Below, piece after piece: positions 1 to 6,929 of a stretch of 11,841 nt of DNA. How positions within the stretch are numbered: position 1 is the stretch's first letter; each line of letters starts with the position of its first letter. Both the position numbers and the translations under genes were made by a program. The notes below the pieces were generated by a model. That model did no database searches. It was given only the letters and a program-made list of their open reading frames with translations, and was not told the DNA's origin. The stretch comes from CAZAMT01 sp964486145 (lineage in GTDB: Bacteria > Bacteroidota > Bacteroidia > Bacteroidales > JAAAOM01): assembly GCA_964486145.1 (NCBI GenBank), contig CAZAMT010000120.1:1-11841 (forward strand). Reading direction: 5' to 3'.

Positions 1-81
1 GTTAGGAGATTGCGTGCCGAAAACCCCATTCATTTCCATGGCATAATTGCCGCTGCAACTGAAGGAATCATCATTCAATAA
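1..81 (+). CDS. C-terminal end of an unidentified gene (partial, 5' end outside window)
   Basis: Frame 1 of the plus strand is open from the first base to a TAA at 79-81, giving 26 residues that end in ...GIIAAATEGIIIQ. The mixture of basic, polar and small hydrophobic residues looks like a genuine protein C-terminus, but I do not recognise the family and the stretch is too short for a functional call. If real, it converges on the TolC-like gene, whose stop codon is at 71-73, and the two 3' ends overlap by about 11 bases. A competing minus-strand reading (ATG at 39, MEMNGVFGTQ to the window edge) is also open but looks less protein-like. Sequence to the left is needed to choose. Confidence 0.4.
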   Translation, partial: VRRLRAENPIHFHGIIAAATEGIIIQ

Positions 82-1543
82 TTTCCTCAAAATTCTGTTG
101 GAGGCGTTTCTCTTCAATGAAATCAAACAGGGTATACTGGCGGATGGTATAGAAATAGTTCCAGTATTGTCTCAGTGCAGATACGTAGCTTCTTTTGGCC
201 CGGTCCTTTTCAGTTTGAGCCACATTTAAATCAAGCACATCGATTTTACCTATAAGGAAGCGGGCTTTGGTAACATCATACCGGCTGTTCGCAATTGTGT
301 CGGCTTTGGCGGCAGCGAGCACCTGGTCATCCTGAAGATTGAACTGCATGGTGACCAGAAAGATCTCCTGTTCAAAGTCAATTTGAGCCTGTTGCACGTT
401 GGTACGCACTACTTCCATGCTCGATTGTGCCATTTTATATCGTCCACGGCCCAGGCCCCAGTCAACAAGTGGCAATTGCACCCCGATTTGCAGTCCCTGT
501 TGATCCAATGGATCGGTATATGCACCGGGAATGTCAGGTGCGCGTTGGGTAAGTCCGTAGCTGGCAAAAATCTCGGCATTGATACCTTTTTCTGCTTTTG
601 ACTGGGCTACACGGCTGCGTGCCTCGATGATTTGTCTTTCAAGATTGATGATTTCCGGATTGTTTGCTTTAGCCTCGGCAATGGCCTTGGTAACTTCAAT
701 TTCAAGTTCAGGAATTTCTTTTGGTATAGACAGTGAAATATCTACATTTTCGTTGTAACCTAAAAACGATCGTAAACGGTATTTTCCCATCTCAAGGTTA
801 ACTTTGGCCTGGTTAAGTTCAATTCCTGCATTCAGGAAACTTAATTCCATTTGCAGCAGTTCATTTTCTGCAATGGTGCCAATGTTAAATCTACCTTGTG
901 CAATTTTGAACAGGGTGTCCGAATTTGAATAGTTTAACCGGGCAAGTTCCAGGTTGATCTGAGCAAGGATGAGATCAAAGAAATACTGCACTGCACGCAT
1001 GCTCACATCTTCAAGTCTTTCGATGTATTCCTTTTTAGCTTCTTCATATTTCAGGGGTTCAATTTTTCGCTCCCATCGCAACGCGTTGTATTTGATCATG
1101 GGTTGCCGGTAACCTATTCGCACAGGTGTGGTGATATATTCTGTTTTACTACCTTCGCCCAGTACATCAAACCGGTTGAGACTGGAATTTACAAACATCC
1201 TGCCACCTGTTAAACCGATGTTTTGATTGACGGACAGGTTCATCAGAGTATTGTTCAGGTGTTTCGGGACGAATATTTCTTCATTGTTATCAAACTCACG
1301 TTCAAATGATTTGGTGTAGTCTATTACTTCACCGGAAAGAGATAACGACGGCCTGAACCGGGCTACAAACGTTCGGTATTCCCAGTAACTGTTCCGAAAT
1401 CGGTGTTTGGCGAGGATGCCCTGTGGAGATTGCTCACGCGCGATTGTTATTACCTCTGAAAGGGTCAGGTTTTCCTGATACTTCTGGCAAAATGATGGTG
1501 TAAAAAATAGAATGAACAACAGGATAAATGGAATGGGTTTCAT
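71..1543 (-). CDS. TolC-family outer-membrane efflux protein
   Basis: Likely the outer-membrane channel of a tripartite export system, forming the exit duct across the outer membrane and periplasm. With a start at 1543 it has about 490 residues, a normal size for TolC/OEP proteins. It opens with a Sec signal peptide (MKPIPFILLFILFF, then TPSFC-Q). The rest has the duplicated OEP layout: long amphipathic helices rich in Glu, Ala, Gln and Arg (for example around LARLNYSNSDTLFKIAQGRF and again near ANSRYDVTKARFLIGKIDVL) separated by strand segments. The F-x-x-G-x-I/D pattern before each late helix is typical of the family. The start at 1543 is preferred because it directly precedes the signal peptide and has an A-rich upstream stretch; an ATG at 1558 (MNKQT...) is possible and would overlap the permease stop by 8 bases. 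It is the third gene of the adaptor-permease-channel operon. The substrate cannot be inferred. Confidence 0.9.
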   Translation of the reverse strand: MKPIPFILLFILFFTPSFCQKYQENLTLSEVITIAREQSPQGILAKHRFRNSYWEYRTFVARFRPSLSLSGEVIDYTKSFEREFDNNEEIFVPKHLNNTLMNLSVNQNIGLTGGRMFVNSSLNRFDVLGEGSKTEYITTPVRIGYRQPMIKYNALRWERKIEPLKYEEAKKEYIERLEDVSMRAVQYFFDLILAQINLELARLNYSNSDTLFKIAQGRFNIGTIAENELLQMELSFLNAGIELNQAKVNLEMGKYRLRSFLGYNENVDISLSIPKEIPELEIEVTKAIAEAKANNPEIINLERQIIEARSRVAQSKAEKGINAEIFASYGLTQRAPDIPGAYTDPLDQQGLQIGVQLPLVDWGLGRGRYKMAQSSMEVVRTNVQQAQIDFEQEIFLVTMQFNLQDDQVLAAAKADTIANSRYDVTKARFLIGKIDVLDLNVAQTEKDRAKRSYVSALRQYWNYFYTIRQYTLFDFIEEKRLQQNFEEIIE

Positions 1544-1550
1544 GGTTTGT

Positions 1551-2888
1551 TTATTCATAACGAAGTGATTCAATAGGATCTTTTTCGGATGCCCTTTTGG
1601 CGGGCGTGTAACCAAAAATCACGCCAACCGATGCTGAAACAAAAAATGCAATAAGCACTGCACCTGGCGATATCATGGTTTGGATGTCAGCAAACTGATG
1701 TATTAATTTTGAAAGAATAACACCCAACACGACACCAATCAGTCCTCCGGAAACACTAATCAGGATGGCTTCTGCCAAAAACTGTACCACAATATCCTTC
1801 TTCTTAGCACCAATGGCCATCCGCGTTCCAATTTCTTTGATACGTTCCATTACAGTTGCAAACATAATGTTCATTATCCCGATCCCTCCAACCAGCAGTG
1901 AAATACTGGCGATTGCACCCAGAACAATATTGAAAATATCGTTGGTACGTTGTTCTTGTTTTAATAATAGTTCGGGAATGGTTATTTCATAATCTTTCAC
2001 ATCTTCATGCCTTCTTAAAAGCATCCGGCTAAGTATTTCGGCAGTGGCGGTTAAATTTTCGGATGTATTCACCTGTGCAATGATCCTGTCCAACTGGTGA
2101 TAGTTGTTATTGCTATTCTGGGAAGGATTGGTGCTCATTTGGTTATTGTTACCGTTGATTAATGTTTTACTGGTAATTAGCGCGCGGTTCCTGATGCGCA
2201 TCAACATCGTTTTTGCAGGAATGTAAATGTTATCATTAAATACATTAATTCCGGTGTTTTCAAATCCGGTTAGGGGAACCACACTTTTTTCAATGACACC
2301 GATAACCTTAAGCCAGATGTTACCGAATTTGATGTATTTTCCAATGGGATTTTCCTTGTTAAAAAACTTTGCGCGCAGATTTGATCCAATGATGCAAACC
2401 GGAATGCCGTTTTCTTCCTGAAAATCATTAAACACCAATCCTTGTTCGAGATTTAAATTATAAATATCAAAATATTCTTTTGATACCCCTAAAATTTTTG
2501 CTGATTCCCGCTTTCCGTTTTGAACAACGAAGGAGGTCATAGCAATTTCCGGACTAATTTTATGAACTGTGGGGATAACACTTTTTATGGCCTGTAAATC
2601 AGCTATGGTTAATCCGGGTGAATACTTTTTTTTCTGTTGTTGTCCGTTTCCGTTATTGTTATTTTCTTGTTCATCATCGGTTTCAACAACGGGAGAAATT
2701 ACAATGTTATTGACTCCTACCAGTTTGATCTGCTCCAGTATTTCCTGTTTTGCTCCTTTACCAATGGCCAGCATACTGATTACTGCTGCAACACCGAAAA
2801 TTATCCCTAAAGCCGTTAAAAATGATTTTAATTTATTTGCCAGCAAAGATTCAAAAGCTATATTAATGTCATGTAAATACCGTTTCAT
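1551..2888 (-). CDS. MacB-type ABC transporter permease (FtsX family), no ATPase domain
   Basis: Inner-membrane subunit of a mechanotransmission-type ABC exporter, of 445 residues. Residues about 20-45 form the first membrane helix (SFLTALGIIFGVAAVISMLAIG, the family's usual opening). A large periplasmic MacB_PCD-like domain follows (about 60-310), then the FtsX domain with three helices near 320-345, 370-397 and 408-430, containing ...GGIGIMNIMFATV followed by ERIKEIGTRMAIGA, and ending PAKRASEKDPIESLRYE. Unlike Escherichia coli MacB there is no fused N-terminal nucleotide-binding domain, so a separate ATPase is required. Two Asn/Gln-rich low-complexity loops (about 71-88 and 246-262) interrupt the periplasmic domain. 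Its ATG shares one base with the adaptor stop codon (TAATG), which suggests translational coupling. The substrate is unknown; macrolides, peptides, lipoproteins and siderophores are all known for relatives. Confidence 0.93.
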   Translation of the reverse strand: MKRYLHDINIAFESLLANKLKSFLTALGIIFGVAAVISMLAIGKGAKQEILEQIKLVGVNNIVISPVVETDDEQENNNNGNGQQQKKKYSPGLTIADLQAIKSVIPTVHKISPEIAMTSFVVQNGKRESAKILGVSKEYFDIYNLNLEQGLVFNDFQEENGIPVCIIGSNLRAKFFNKENPIGKYIKFGNIWLKVIGVIEKSVVPLTGFENTGINVFNDNIYIPAKTMLMRIRNRALITSKTLINGNNNQMSTNPSQNSNNNYHQLDRIIAQVNTSENLTATAEILSRMLLRRHEDVKDYEITIPELLLKQEQRTNDIFNIVLGAIASISLLVGGIGIMNIMFATVMERIKEIGTRMAIGAKKKDIVVQFLAEAILISVSGGLIGVVLGVILSKLIHQFADIQTMISPGAVLIAFFVSASVGVIFGYTPAKRASEKDPIESLRYE

Positions 2889-4279
2889 TATTTTTCAGCT
2901 TTCTGATTTTGCAATGATTTTGGACTCCCGGTTTGTTTAACGGCTTTTTTTGTTTTTTTTTCATCCTTTTGTTGCATTGCCGTTTCGAGGGCTGTATTAT
3001 CTGTTTCCTTTGTCAGCCTGTTTTTTATTTCTTCTGCCAGTTCCATGTTATCATAATCGTAATTTTCGCCATTTTCTGGTTTTGAGAGGTAAACACGTTC
3101 CCCTTCTTTTAACCCTTTTTCAATGATTACCTCGTTTTCATTTTCTTCGCCAAGCAGTACCAGTCGTTTAACGTTGTTTTTTTTGTAAACATATGTAAGG
3201 CTGTCATTGCTATAAACGGCTTCCAGCGGCACATAAAGCACATTTTCGAATGAATTGGTCACAATGGAATTGCTTGTAGTCATGGATGGTCGCAACTTGG
3301 GATCTGTTTCATTCAGAATAATGGTAACCTCAAACACTCTTGCATCGGCTTTTGGTAATTGTTCTCCGATATTTGCCACCTGAAGCACTTTTCCGGTAAA
3401 GCTTAATTCAGGGAATGCATCTACACCGATATCAACATGTTGGTCTTCTTTCACCTTGCTGATATCAATTTCATTCACATAAGTTTTTGAGATAAGCTCA
3501 GACAAATCAGGCAATGTAGCTACCACGGGATCTCTCCATAATTGAATCCTGCTACCTTCTTTTTTCTTTGTTCCGTCTCTTTCTTTCCGGTATATAACCA
3601 TTCCGGATTTTGGTGCCCTAATGGTAAGTTTTTGTTTTGCAGCAAGAATTTCTTCTTTACGACGAATACGTTTATTCAGTTGAATGGATCGTTGCCGGAT
3701 GGTTACTTTCGATTGTTCAACTTTTAGCTCGTAACTCTGTACAGCCTGATTGTATTCACGTTGGGCTTTATCTAAACTAATCTGTGCCTGCCGGATTACC
3801 GCGGGAGATTCATATTTTGATTGCTCAAGCGTTATTTCAGCTTCCTCCATGGCATACTTCAGGTTGATGATCTTATCACGTTGTGCCCTTAATTCCAGGG
3901 AAGAGTCAATCCGGGCCTTTTCAATATCCCCTTGCTCTTTTTCAATCTCCTCTTCAATATCCCGAAGTTCGTTTTCAACTTCTGTTTGTTCAAGGGTTGC
4001 AACTACATCACCCGAATCAACAACTGTTCCCTCAGGAATAAGGGTGGCAATGGAAATTTCCCATATACGGATATCCCGAAGTTCCTTTTGCGGAGCCTCA
4101 ATTTTTACAGAATTTTTTGCCTGCAATTCTCCTGTAACGGTCACCCGCACATCAAACTGCCCCTTGCTGACGTTTGTTTCAATTGGTCTTTCTGCATCGG
4201 CATCCGAAGAACTGTAAAGTATAATAACAATGATAACGCCAACAATAATACCAAGGGTAATCCAGGTTTTTCTGTTCAT
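2888..4279 (-). CDS. MacA/HlyD-like periplasmic adaptor (membrane fusion protein)
   Basis: Bridges the inner-membrane permease to the TolC-like channel. It has 463 residues. A short cytoplasmic start (MNRKTW) leads into one membrane anchor (about 7-22, ITLGIIVGVIIVIILY). Next come the first half of a lipoyl/barrel-sandwich domain (about 55-97, with P-E-G-T-V-V-D-S-G-D-V-V), a long charged coiled coil (about 98-215, rich in Glu/Lys/Arg/Gln), the second lipoyl half (LTIRAPKSGMVIY, 218-230), a beta-barrel domain (about 260-345) and a membrane-proximal domain to about 400. The lysine-rich tail after about residue 436 is probably disordered. It is the first gene of the operon; no Shine-Dalgarno sequence precedes the ATG at 4279. 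The adaptor assignment is firm; RND versus ABC partnership is settled by the adjacent MacB-type permease. Confidence 0.92.
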   Translation of the reverse strand: MNRKTWITLGIIVGVIIVIILYSSSDADAERPIETNVSKGQFDVRVTVTGELQAKNSVKIEAPQKELRDIRIWEISIATLIPEGTVVDSGDVVATLEQTEVENELRDIEEEIEKEQGDIEKARIDSSLELRAQRDKIINLKYAMEEAEITLEQSKYESPAVIRQAQISLDKAQREYNQAVQSYELKVEQSKVTIRQRSIQLNKRIRRKEEILAAKQKLTIRAPKSGMVIYRKERDGTKKKEGSRIQLWRDPVVATLPDLSELISKTYVNEIDISKVKEDQHVDIGVDAFPELSFTGKVLQVANIGEQLPKADARVFEVTIILNETDPKLRPSMTTSNSIVTNSFENVLYVPLEAVYSNDSLTYVYKKNNVKRLVLLGEENENEVIIEKGLKEGERVYLSKPENGENYDYDNMELAEEIKNRLTKETDNTALETAMQQKDEKKTKKAVKQTGSPKSLQNQKAEK

Positions 4280-4358
4280 GGTAAGGTTAAAATTTTATGT
4301 AGCATATAAAACGTAATGATTTCTTTATAATTGTACCTGTTTCGGAATTTATAGTAAT

Positions 4359-4383
4359 TAGCTTTAAAGCTATTAAAAATAGC
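4359..4383. repeat. Two overlapping inverted repeats upstream of the efflux operon
   Basis: Positions 4359-4372 are a perfect 14-bp palindrome (TAGCTTT/AAAGCTA). Its right arm is reused in a second inverted repeat at 4369-4383 (GCTATT, three-base loop, AATAGC). The result is three alternating TAGC/GCTA half-sites about 10-11 bases apart, close to one DNA turn. They lie about 80-105 bases upstream of the adaptor start, a reasonable place for an operator. Alternative RNA hairpins are also possible. No regulator gene is nearby, so the regulatory role is inference. Confidence 0.35.
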
Positions 4384-4452
4384 AATAATTATACCTTAAA
4401 GTCATTTAAAATCTGCAAATTGTAAATATTTATCGACATGCACAGAAAAACC

Positions 4453-4488
4453 AACGCTGAACTGAACGCTGGCCGGTGTGATTTCACA
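4453..4488. repeat. Short direct repeat plus small dyad in the glmM-adaptor spacer
   Basis: AACGCTG occurs at 4453-4459 and again at 4465-4471, twelve bases apart. A small dyad, TGTGA-TT-TCACA, follows at 4477-4488. This patch is visibly more GC-rich than the surrounding AT-rich spacer. It sits just past the glmM stop and far upstream of the adaptor gene. The dyad arms resemble CRP half-sites, but the spacer is 2 bases instead of 6. The element is described only; no function is claimed. Confidence 0.25.
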
Positions 4489-4514
4489 ATTTGTTGCGCA
4501 TTTAAAAAATGTAA

Positions 4515-5906
4515 TTATTTAATAATTTTTTTTATCTCTTCGATCATCACATTGGCAAGGTTGTTGGCTTTTTCGGGATTCAAACTTTCTGCATATATTC
4601 TAATGATGGGTTCTGTATTTGATTTTCGCAAGTGAACCCATTCCTTGTTTTTGAATATTATTTTCACGCCATCAATCGCATTAATATTTTCATTTTTAAA
4701 ATGTTCCTGAACTTTTAACAAGACTTGATCCACGTCAATTTCGGGCGTGAGCTGGATTTTATTTTTTGAGATTGTGTATGATGGGTATTGCTTTCTTAGG
4801 TCAGAACATGTTTGACCTGACTTTGCCAGGTGTGATAAAAAGAGTGCTATCCCGACAAGGGCATCTCGTCCATAATGTAATTCAGGATAGATAATTCCTC
4901 CATTTCCTTCGCCCCCAATCACAGCATGGTGCTTTTTCATCATCTCAACTACATTTACTTCGCCAACTGCGGATGCAAAATATTGCCCGCCGTGCTTTTC
5001 AGTAACATCAGACAAAGCCATGGACGATGACAGGTTGGATACAGTATTTCCCTTTTTGTGGCGCAACACGTAATCTGAAACTGCTATCAGGGTATATTCT
5101 TCACCAAACATTGATCCATCCTCGTTTACAATGGCAAGCCGGTCAACATCCGGGTCAACCACAAAACCAACATCTGCATTTTTTTCTTTTACCAGCGATG
5201 AAATTTCTGTTAAATGTTCAGGCAACGGTTCCGGATTATGAGGGAAAATGCCATTTGGCTCAGTGTATAATTCAAAGACCTCCTGAACACCAAGTTTTTG
5301 CAATAATTCCGGGATTATAATCCCACCAACAGAATTTACACAGTCAATTACAACCTTAAAATTTGCTTTTTGAATGGCTTCCACATCTACCAAAGGTAAT
5401 TTTAGTATTTCATCAATATGAATGTTATTGTATTGCCTGTTATAAAATCCTTCTCCGAGGGATTCAACAGAGGCAAATAAAAAGTTTTCCTGTTTGGCGA
5501 TTTCCAGAATTTTGGCACCATCCGCACCAGATAAAAATTCCCCTTTTTCATTAAGTAGTTTTAATGCATTCCACTGTTTGGGATTATGACTGGCTGTAAG
5601 AATTATTCCACCCTGGGCATTTTCAAGAGGTACTGCAATTTCAACAGTAGGAGTGGTGGCGTAATCGAGGTTTATTACATTAATTCCCAGTGCATTAAGA
5701 GTGTGGATGACCAGGTTTTGGACCATGAATCCGGATATTCGTGCATCACGTCCAACAACCACCGTGTATTTATCCGAAACAAGATGCTGTTTCAACCAGG
5801 TACCGTAACCGGCTGCAAATTTTACAATATCTAATGGAGTTAATGCATCACCTGCTTTACCACCAATGGTGCCGCGTATGCCTGAAATCGATTTAATAAG
5901 AGTCAT
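4515..5906 (-). CDS. glmM: Phosphoglucosamine mutase / phosphomannomutase family enzyme
   Basis: Probably interconverts glucosamine-6-phosphate and glucosamine-1-phosphate in the cytoplasm, on the route to UDP-GlcNAc for peptidoglycan and lipopolysaccharide. It has 463 residues, full length for the alpha-D-phosphohexomutase family. All four signature regions are present: the phosphoserine loop TASHNP with catalytic Ser106; the magnesium loop DPDVDR with Asp251, Asp253 and Asp255; the sugar-binding loop GGEGNGG at 331-337; and the phosphate-binding loop RKSNTEPIIR at 427-436. The N-terminal start MTLIKSISGIRGTIGG is the usual one. The sugar loop GEGNGG differs from GEQSGH of Escherichia coli GlmM and resembles the version in archaeal-type and many Bacteroidota enzymes, so phosphomannomutase or phosphoglucomutase activity cannot be ruled out. 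A -7 promoter match lies 22 bases upstream of the start. Confidence 0.88.
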   Translation of the reverse strand: MTLIKSISGIRGTIGGKAGDALTPLDIVKFAAGYGTWLKQHLVSDKYTVVVGRDARISGFMVQNLVIHTLNALGINVINLDYATTPTVEIAVPLENAQGGIILTASHNPKQWNALKLLNEKGEFLSGADGAKILEIAKQENFLFASVESLGEGFYNRQYNNIHIDEILKLPLVDVEAIQKANFKVVIDCVNSVGGIIIPELLQKLGVQEVFELYTEPNGIFPHNPEPLPEHLTEISSLVKEKNADVGFVVDPDVDRLAIVNEDGSMFGEEYTLIAVSDYVLRHKKGNTVSNLSSSMALSDVTEKHGGQYFASAVGEVNVVEMMKKHHAVIGGEGNGGIIYPELHYGRDALVGIALFLSHLAKSGQTCSDLRKQYPSYTISKNKIQLTPEIDVDQVLLKVQEHFKNENINAIDGVKIIFKNKEWVHLRKSNTEPIIRIYAESLNPEKANNLANVMIEEIKKIIK

Positions 5907-5927
5907 GTTTTATTATTTTTAAAATCT

Positions 5928-5935
5928 CAAATGTA
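5928..5935 (-). promoter_or_regulatory. Candidate Bacteroidota -7 element for glmM
   Basis: Read on the minus strand this is TACATTTG, an exact match to TAnnTTTG, ending 22 bases before the glmM ATG. That spacing implies a leader of roughly 15 bases. No TTTG -33 element is seen at the expected distance, so the call rests on the -7 box alone. Confidence 0.5.
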
Positions 5936-5980
5936 AGGAATGATTTTTTAATAGTCCAGATATTTCTAATGATATATTTT

Positions 5981-5998
5981 GAGCAAACTGAATTGCTC
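5981..5998. repeat. Inverted repeat in the divergent glmM/pseudouridine synthase spacer
   Basis: GAGCAA (5981-5986) and TTGCTC (5993-5998) form a perfect 6-bp inverted repeat with a six-base spacer. It lies between the two divergent -7 elements, over the expected -33 region of the rightward promoter. This geometry fits a binding site for a dimeric regulator, but no matching regulator is encoded in the window and the arms are short enough for chance. Confidence 0.3.
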
Positions 5999-6009
5999 GA
6001 TATTAATTG

Positions 6010-6017
6010 TATTTTTG
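6010..6017 (+). promoter_or_regulatory. Candidate Bacteroidota -7 element for the RluB-like gene
   Basis: TATTTTTG matches TAnnTTTG exactly and ends 14 bases before the ATG at 6032. A transcript from here would begin after the earlier in-frame ATG at 5969, which supports 6032 as the true start. A -33 box at the standard spacing is not evident. Confidence 0.5.
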
Positions 6018-6031
6018 CAAAAAAACACTGC

Positions 6032-6862
6032 ATGGAAAAAAGGAAAGGATTCGGAAAAAGCCGAAAGAAGGTAATTCAATTGGATGAATTCCGAAATAAA
6101 AGAAAAGATAATAACACAAAGCATTCCAGGAATCGGTTAACAGCAAAGGAAGTTCGTTTAAACAAGTTTATTGCAAATGCAGGGATATGCAGCCGCAGGG
6201 AAGCTGATGAATTGATTAAATCCGGTGCGGTGACAGTAAACGGCAAAGTTATATCGGAACTTGGCACAAAAATAAAACCAACAGATCAGGTAAGGTATGG
6301 AGGTGAAAAAATCAGATCAGAACGAAAAGTGTATATCGTGATGAATAAACCAAAGGATTTTATTACAACCGTAGAGGATCCTCATGCCAAAAGAACGGTA
6401 ATGGAATTGTTTCGAAACAAGGTAAAAGAACGGGTCTACCCGGTTGGCAGGCTTGACAGGACAACAACAGGTGTTTTATTATTCACCAATGACGGGGAGC
6501 TGGCCAAAAGACTGATGCATCCACGGTTTAAAAAAAAGAAAATCTATCATGTTTATCTCGACAAGACTTTGAAAAAGAATGATTTTCAAGATTTACTAAA
6601 TGGGATTGATCTTGAAGATGGTCCGATTGCTGCTGATAAACTGAGTTATGTGGATGCAGAAGACAAAAACCAGGTTGGCCTTGAAATACATTCCGGCAGG
6701 AATCGCATTGTACGAAGGATGTTTGAACATTTGGGATATAAGGTAACGCGCCTTGACAGGGTATATTTTGCAGGACTGACAAAACAAAAATTACGACGCG
6801 GTCAATGGCGTTATCTCACAGATAAAGAAATAGGTAAGTTGAAAATGGATGCATTTGAGTAA
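6032..6862 (+). CDS. RluB/RsuA-family pseudouridine synthase
   Basis: Isomerises a uridine in rRNA to pseudouridine; relatives modify 23S U2605 (RluB), 23S U2604 (RluF) or 16S U516 (RsuA). With the start at 6032 it has 276 residues. A very basic N-terminal extension (about 1-40, starting MEKRKGFGKSRKK) precedes an S4 RNA-binding domain (about 42-72, RLNKFIANAGICSRREADELI). The catalytic domain follows, with motif GRLDRTTTGVLLFTNDGEL (catalytic Asp142) and the late motif GRNRIVRRMFEHLGY. The combination of S4 domain and GRLDRxTTG marks the RsuA/RluB/E/F subfamily. RluB is favoured by length and the IVRRMFEHLG motif, but the target base is not proven. An upstream in-frame ATG at 5969 would add 21 residues that look like translated promoter DNA. 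It is divergent from glmM and likely transcribed alone. Confidence 0.9.
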   Translation: MEKRKGFGKSRKKVIQLDEFRNKRKDNNTKHSRNRLTAKEVRLNKFIANAGICSRREADELIKSGAVTVNGKVISELGTKIKPTDQVRYGGEKIRSERKVYIVMNKPKDFITTVEDPHAKRTVMELFRNKVKERVYPVGRLDRTTTGVLLFTNDGELAKRLMHPRFKKKKIYHVYLDKTLKKNDFQDLLNGIDLEDGPIAADKLSYVDAEDKNQVGLEIHSGRNRIVRRMFEHLGYKVTRLDRVYFAGLTKQKLRRGQWRYLTDKEIGKLKMDAFE

Positions 6863-6893
6863 TTTTAAATCCCCTCAATACATAATTTTATTT

Positions 6894-6901
6894 TAGCTTT
6901 G
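6894..6901 (+). promoter_or_regulatory. Candidate Bacteroidota -7 element for the PASTA gene cluster
   Basis: TAGCTTTG fits TAnnTTTG and ends 28 bases before the PASTA gene ATG, within the 67-base spacer after the RluB-like gene. The -33 box is not recognisable. It would start a transcript covering the PASTA, T9SS and RluA-family genes. Confidence 0.45.
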
Positions 6902-6929
6902 ACGTTACTAATTTTAAGAATAAAACGGA

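Noticed and set aside
1..39. Minus-strand ATG at 39 open to the window edge (MEMNGVFGTQ...), as a fourth gene of the efflux operon
   Set aside because: Thirteen codons only, no resemblance to an ABC ATPase start, and the plus-strand frame over the same bases looks more like protein.
2569..2940. Plus-strand 123-codon frame with Cys/Phe-rich start
   Set aside because: Antisense to the permease N-terminus, including its Asn/Gln-rich loop, which explains the Cys and Phe runs.
3750..4217. Plus-strand 155-codon frame rich in Ser, Ile and Arg, and its neighbour at 3932-4309
   Set aside because: Antisense to the adaptor's coiled coil; the serine-rich composition is what complementing Glu/Lys/Arg codons gives.
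4388..4393. TATAAT on the minus strand as a -10 box for the efflux operon
   Set aside because: Bacteroidota housekeeping promoters use TAnnTTTG, the site has no suitable -35, and such strings are expected by chance in this AT-rich spacer.
4416..4424. TACAATTTG on the minus strand as a -7 element for the adaptor gene
   Set aside because: It has three bases between TA and TTTG instead of two and lies more than 130 bases upstream of the start.
4513..4527. AATTATT-T-AATAATT palindrome at the glmM stop as a terminator
   Set aside because: It consists only of A and T and encodes the IIK end of the protein; the stem would be too weak.
4438..4635. Plus-strand 65-codon frame overlapping the end of glmM
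   Set aside because: Most of it is antisense to glmM codons, there is no promoter match, and the composition is like other shadow frames.
5969..6031. Upstream ATG at 5969 as the start of the RluB-like protein
   Set aside because: The 21 extra residues run across the inverted repeat and -7 element and lack the basic character of the N-terminus that follows.
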